The notes beneath the pieces are model-generated. The model was not told the DNA's origin and ran no database searches. It saw only the letters and a list, made by a program, of their open reading frames with translations. Of a DNA stretch of 30,383 bases, positions 30,306-30,383 are shown piece after piece. The stretch lies in the IMG/VR virus record IMGVR_UViG_3300025736_000117, positions 1 through 30,383 of that record; one strand, written 5' to 3'. A program made the position numbers and the translations under genes. The DNA is from a virus. The stretch's first letter is position 1, and the number at the start of each line of letters is the position of its first letter.

Positions 30306-30383
30306 AGTGCTTCCCACAAACATTCTGACCCTTCTTAATACAGACATTCTTGGCTTTCTTCTCACATCCTTTGTGTTCACATT
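30295..30383 (-). CDS. Partial Cys-rich protein, paralogue of the 41-residue gene
   Basis: 29 codons with a stop at 30295; the 5' end lies outside the window. It reads CEHKGCEKKAKNVC then IKKGQNVCGKHYAK, matching the core of the protein at 26762-26887 (KRAKNVC-x-KKGQNTC-x-KH). The first Cys pair is wider spaced (C-x4-C rather than C-x2-C). The shared core across a window of 3.5 kb suggests a small zinc-binding family duplicated within this phage. Confidence 0.7.
   Translation of the reverse strand, partial: CEHKGCEKKAKNVCIKKGQNVCGKHYAK

Noticed and set aside
30306-30380. A longer start for the gene ending at 30171, reaching 30380.
   Set aside because: The upstream part is out of frame with a clear Cys-rich coding sequence that has a paralogue in the window.
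1-30383. CRISPR arrays, tRNA genes, insertion sequences and integrase genes.
   Set aside because: I looked for evenly spaced repeats, cloverleaf patterns, transposase motifs and recombinase motifs and found none.

Overview
The window reads as part of a double-stranded DNA tailed-phage genome (free virus or prophage) from an AT-rich bacterial host. The evidence is a recognisable head and packaging module: small terminase candidate, large terminase, P22-type portal, scaffold candidate and SU10/DUF5309-type major capsid protein. Every gene I accept lies on the minus strand, so transcription runs from high to low coordinates. I saw no ribosomal RNA, tRNA, CRISPR, insertion sequence, integrase or tail gene. 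Stops are a normal mix of TAA, TGA and TAG, so the standard code applies. The strongest Shine-Dalgarno sites are of the GGAGGTGA type, which fits a bacterial host; I cannot name the host.

Region 1 (30383 down to about 25250) holds small accessory or early genes: short Cys/His-rich proteins, two small membrane proteins, a HAD-type phosphatase, a calcineurin-like metallophosphoesterase, an endonuclease VII-like HNH nuclease, a helix-turn-helix protein and a ribbon-helix-helix repressor candidate. Gaps here carry good sigma70-type promoters, often right after the previous stop codon. Several place the predicted transcription start at or next to the ATG, suggesting leaderless messages. One gap (about 28672-28826) contains a promoter, a strongly folded segment of about 100 nt and a U-run, so it probably encodes a small RNA or a regulatory leader. 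Another (29640-29889) holds a set of long hairpins.

Region 2 (about 25290 down to 16254) is the packaging and head module: terminase small subunit candidate, large terminase split into separate ATPase and nuclease reading frames, portal, two small proteins, scaffold candidate, major capsid protein and three small head-region proteins. The scaffold and capsid genes have the strongest ribosome binding sites and are flanked by RNA hairpins; the scaffold leader can form a classical H-type pseudoknot just before its ribosome binding site.

Region 3 (16193 down to 1) is an almost gapless block of carbohydrate-modifying genes placed directly after the head genes: eleven glycosyltransferase-like proteins of several folds, four methyltransferase domains, a PIG-L/LmbE-type deacetylase, an SDR epimerase-like domain and a sulfotransferase-like protein, with a few small zinc-finger or unknown proteins. 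There are no flippases, polymerases, sugar-nucleotide synthesis pathways or obvious membrane anchors. The block therefore looks like a soluble system that uses host sugar nucleotides to decorate a virion protein or another intracellular acceptor; this is inference. Standout architectures are a NUMOD3/HNH homing endonuclease fused in frame to a GT2 enzyme, a GT2-TPR-GT4 protein, and an SDR-FkbM fusion whose SDR half appears to lack the catalytic tyrosine.
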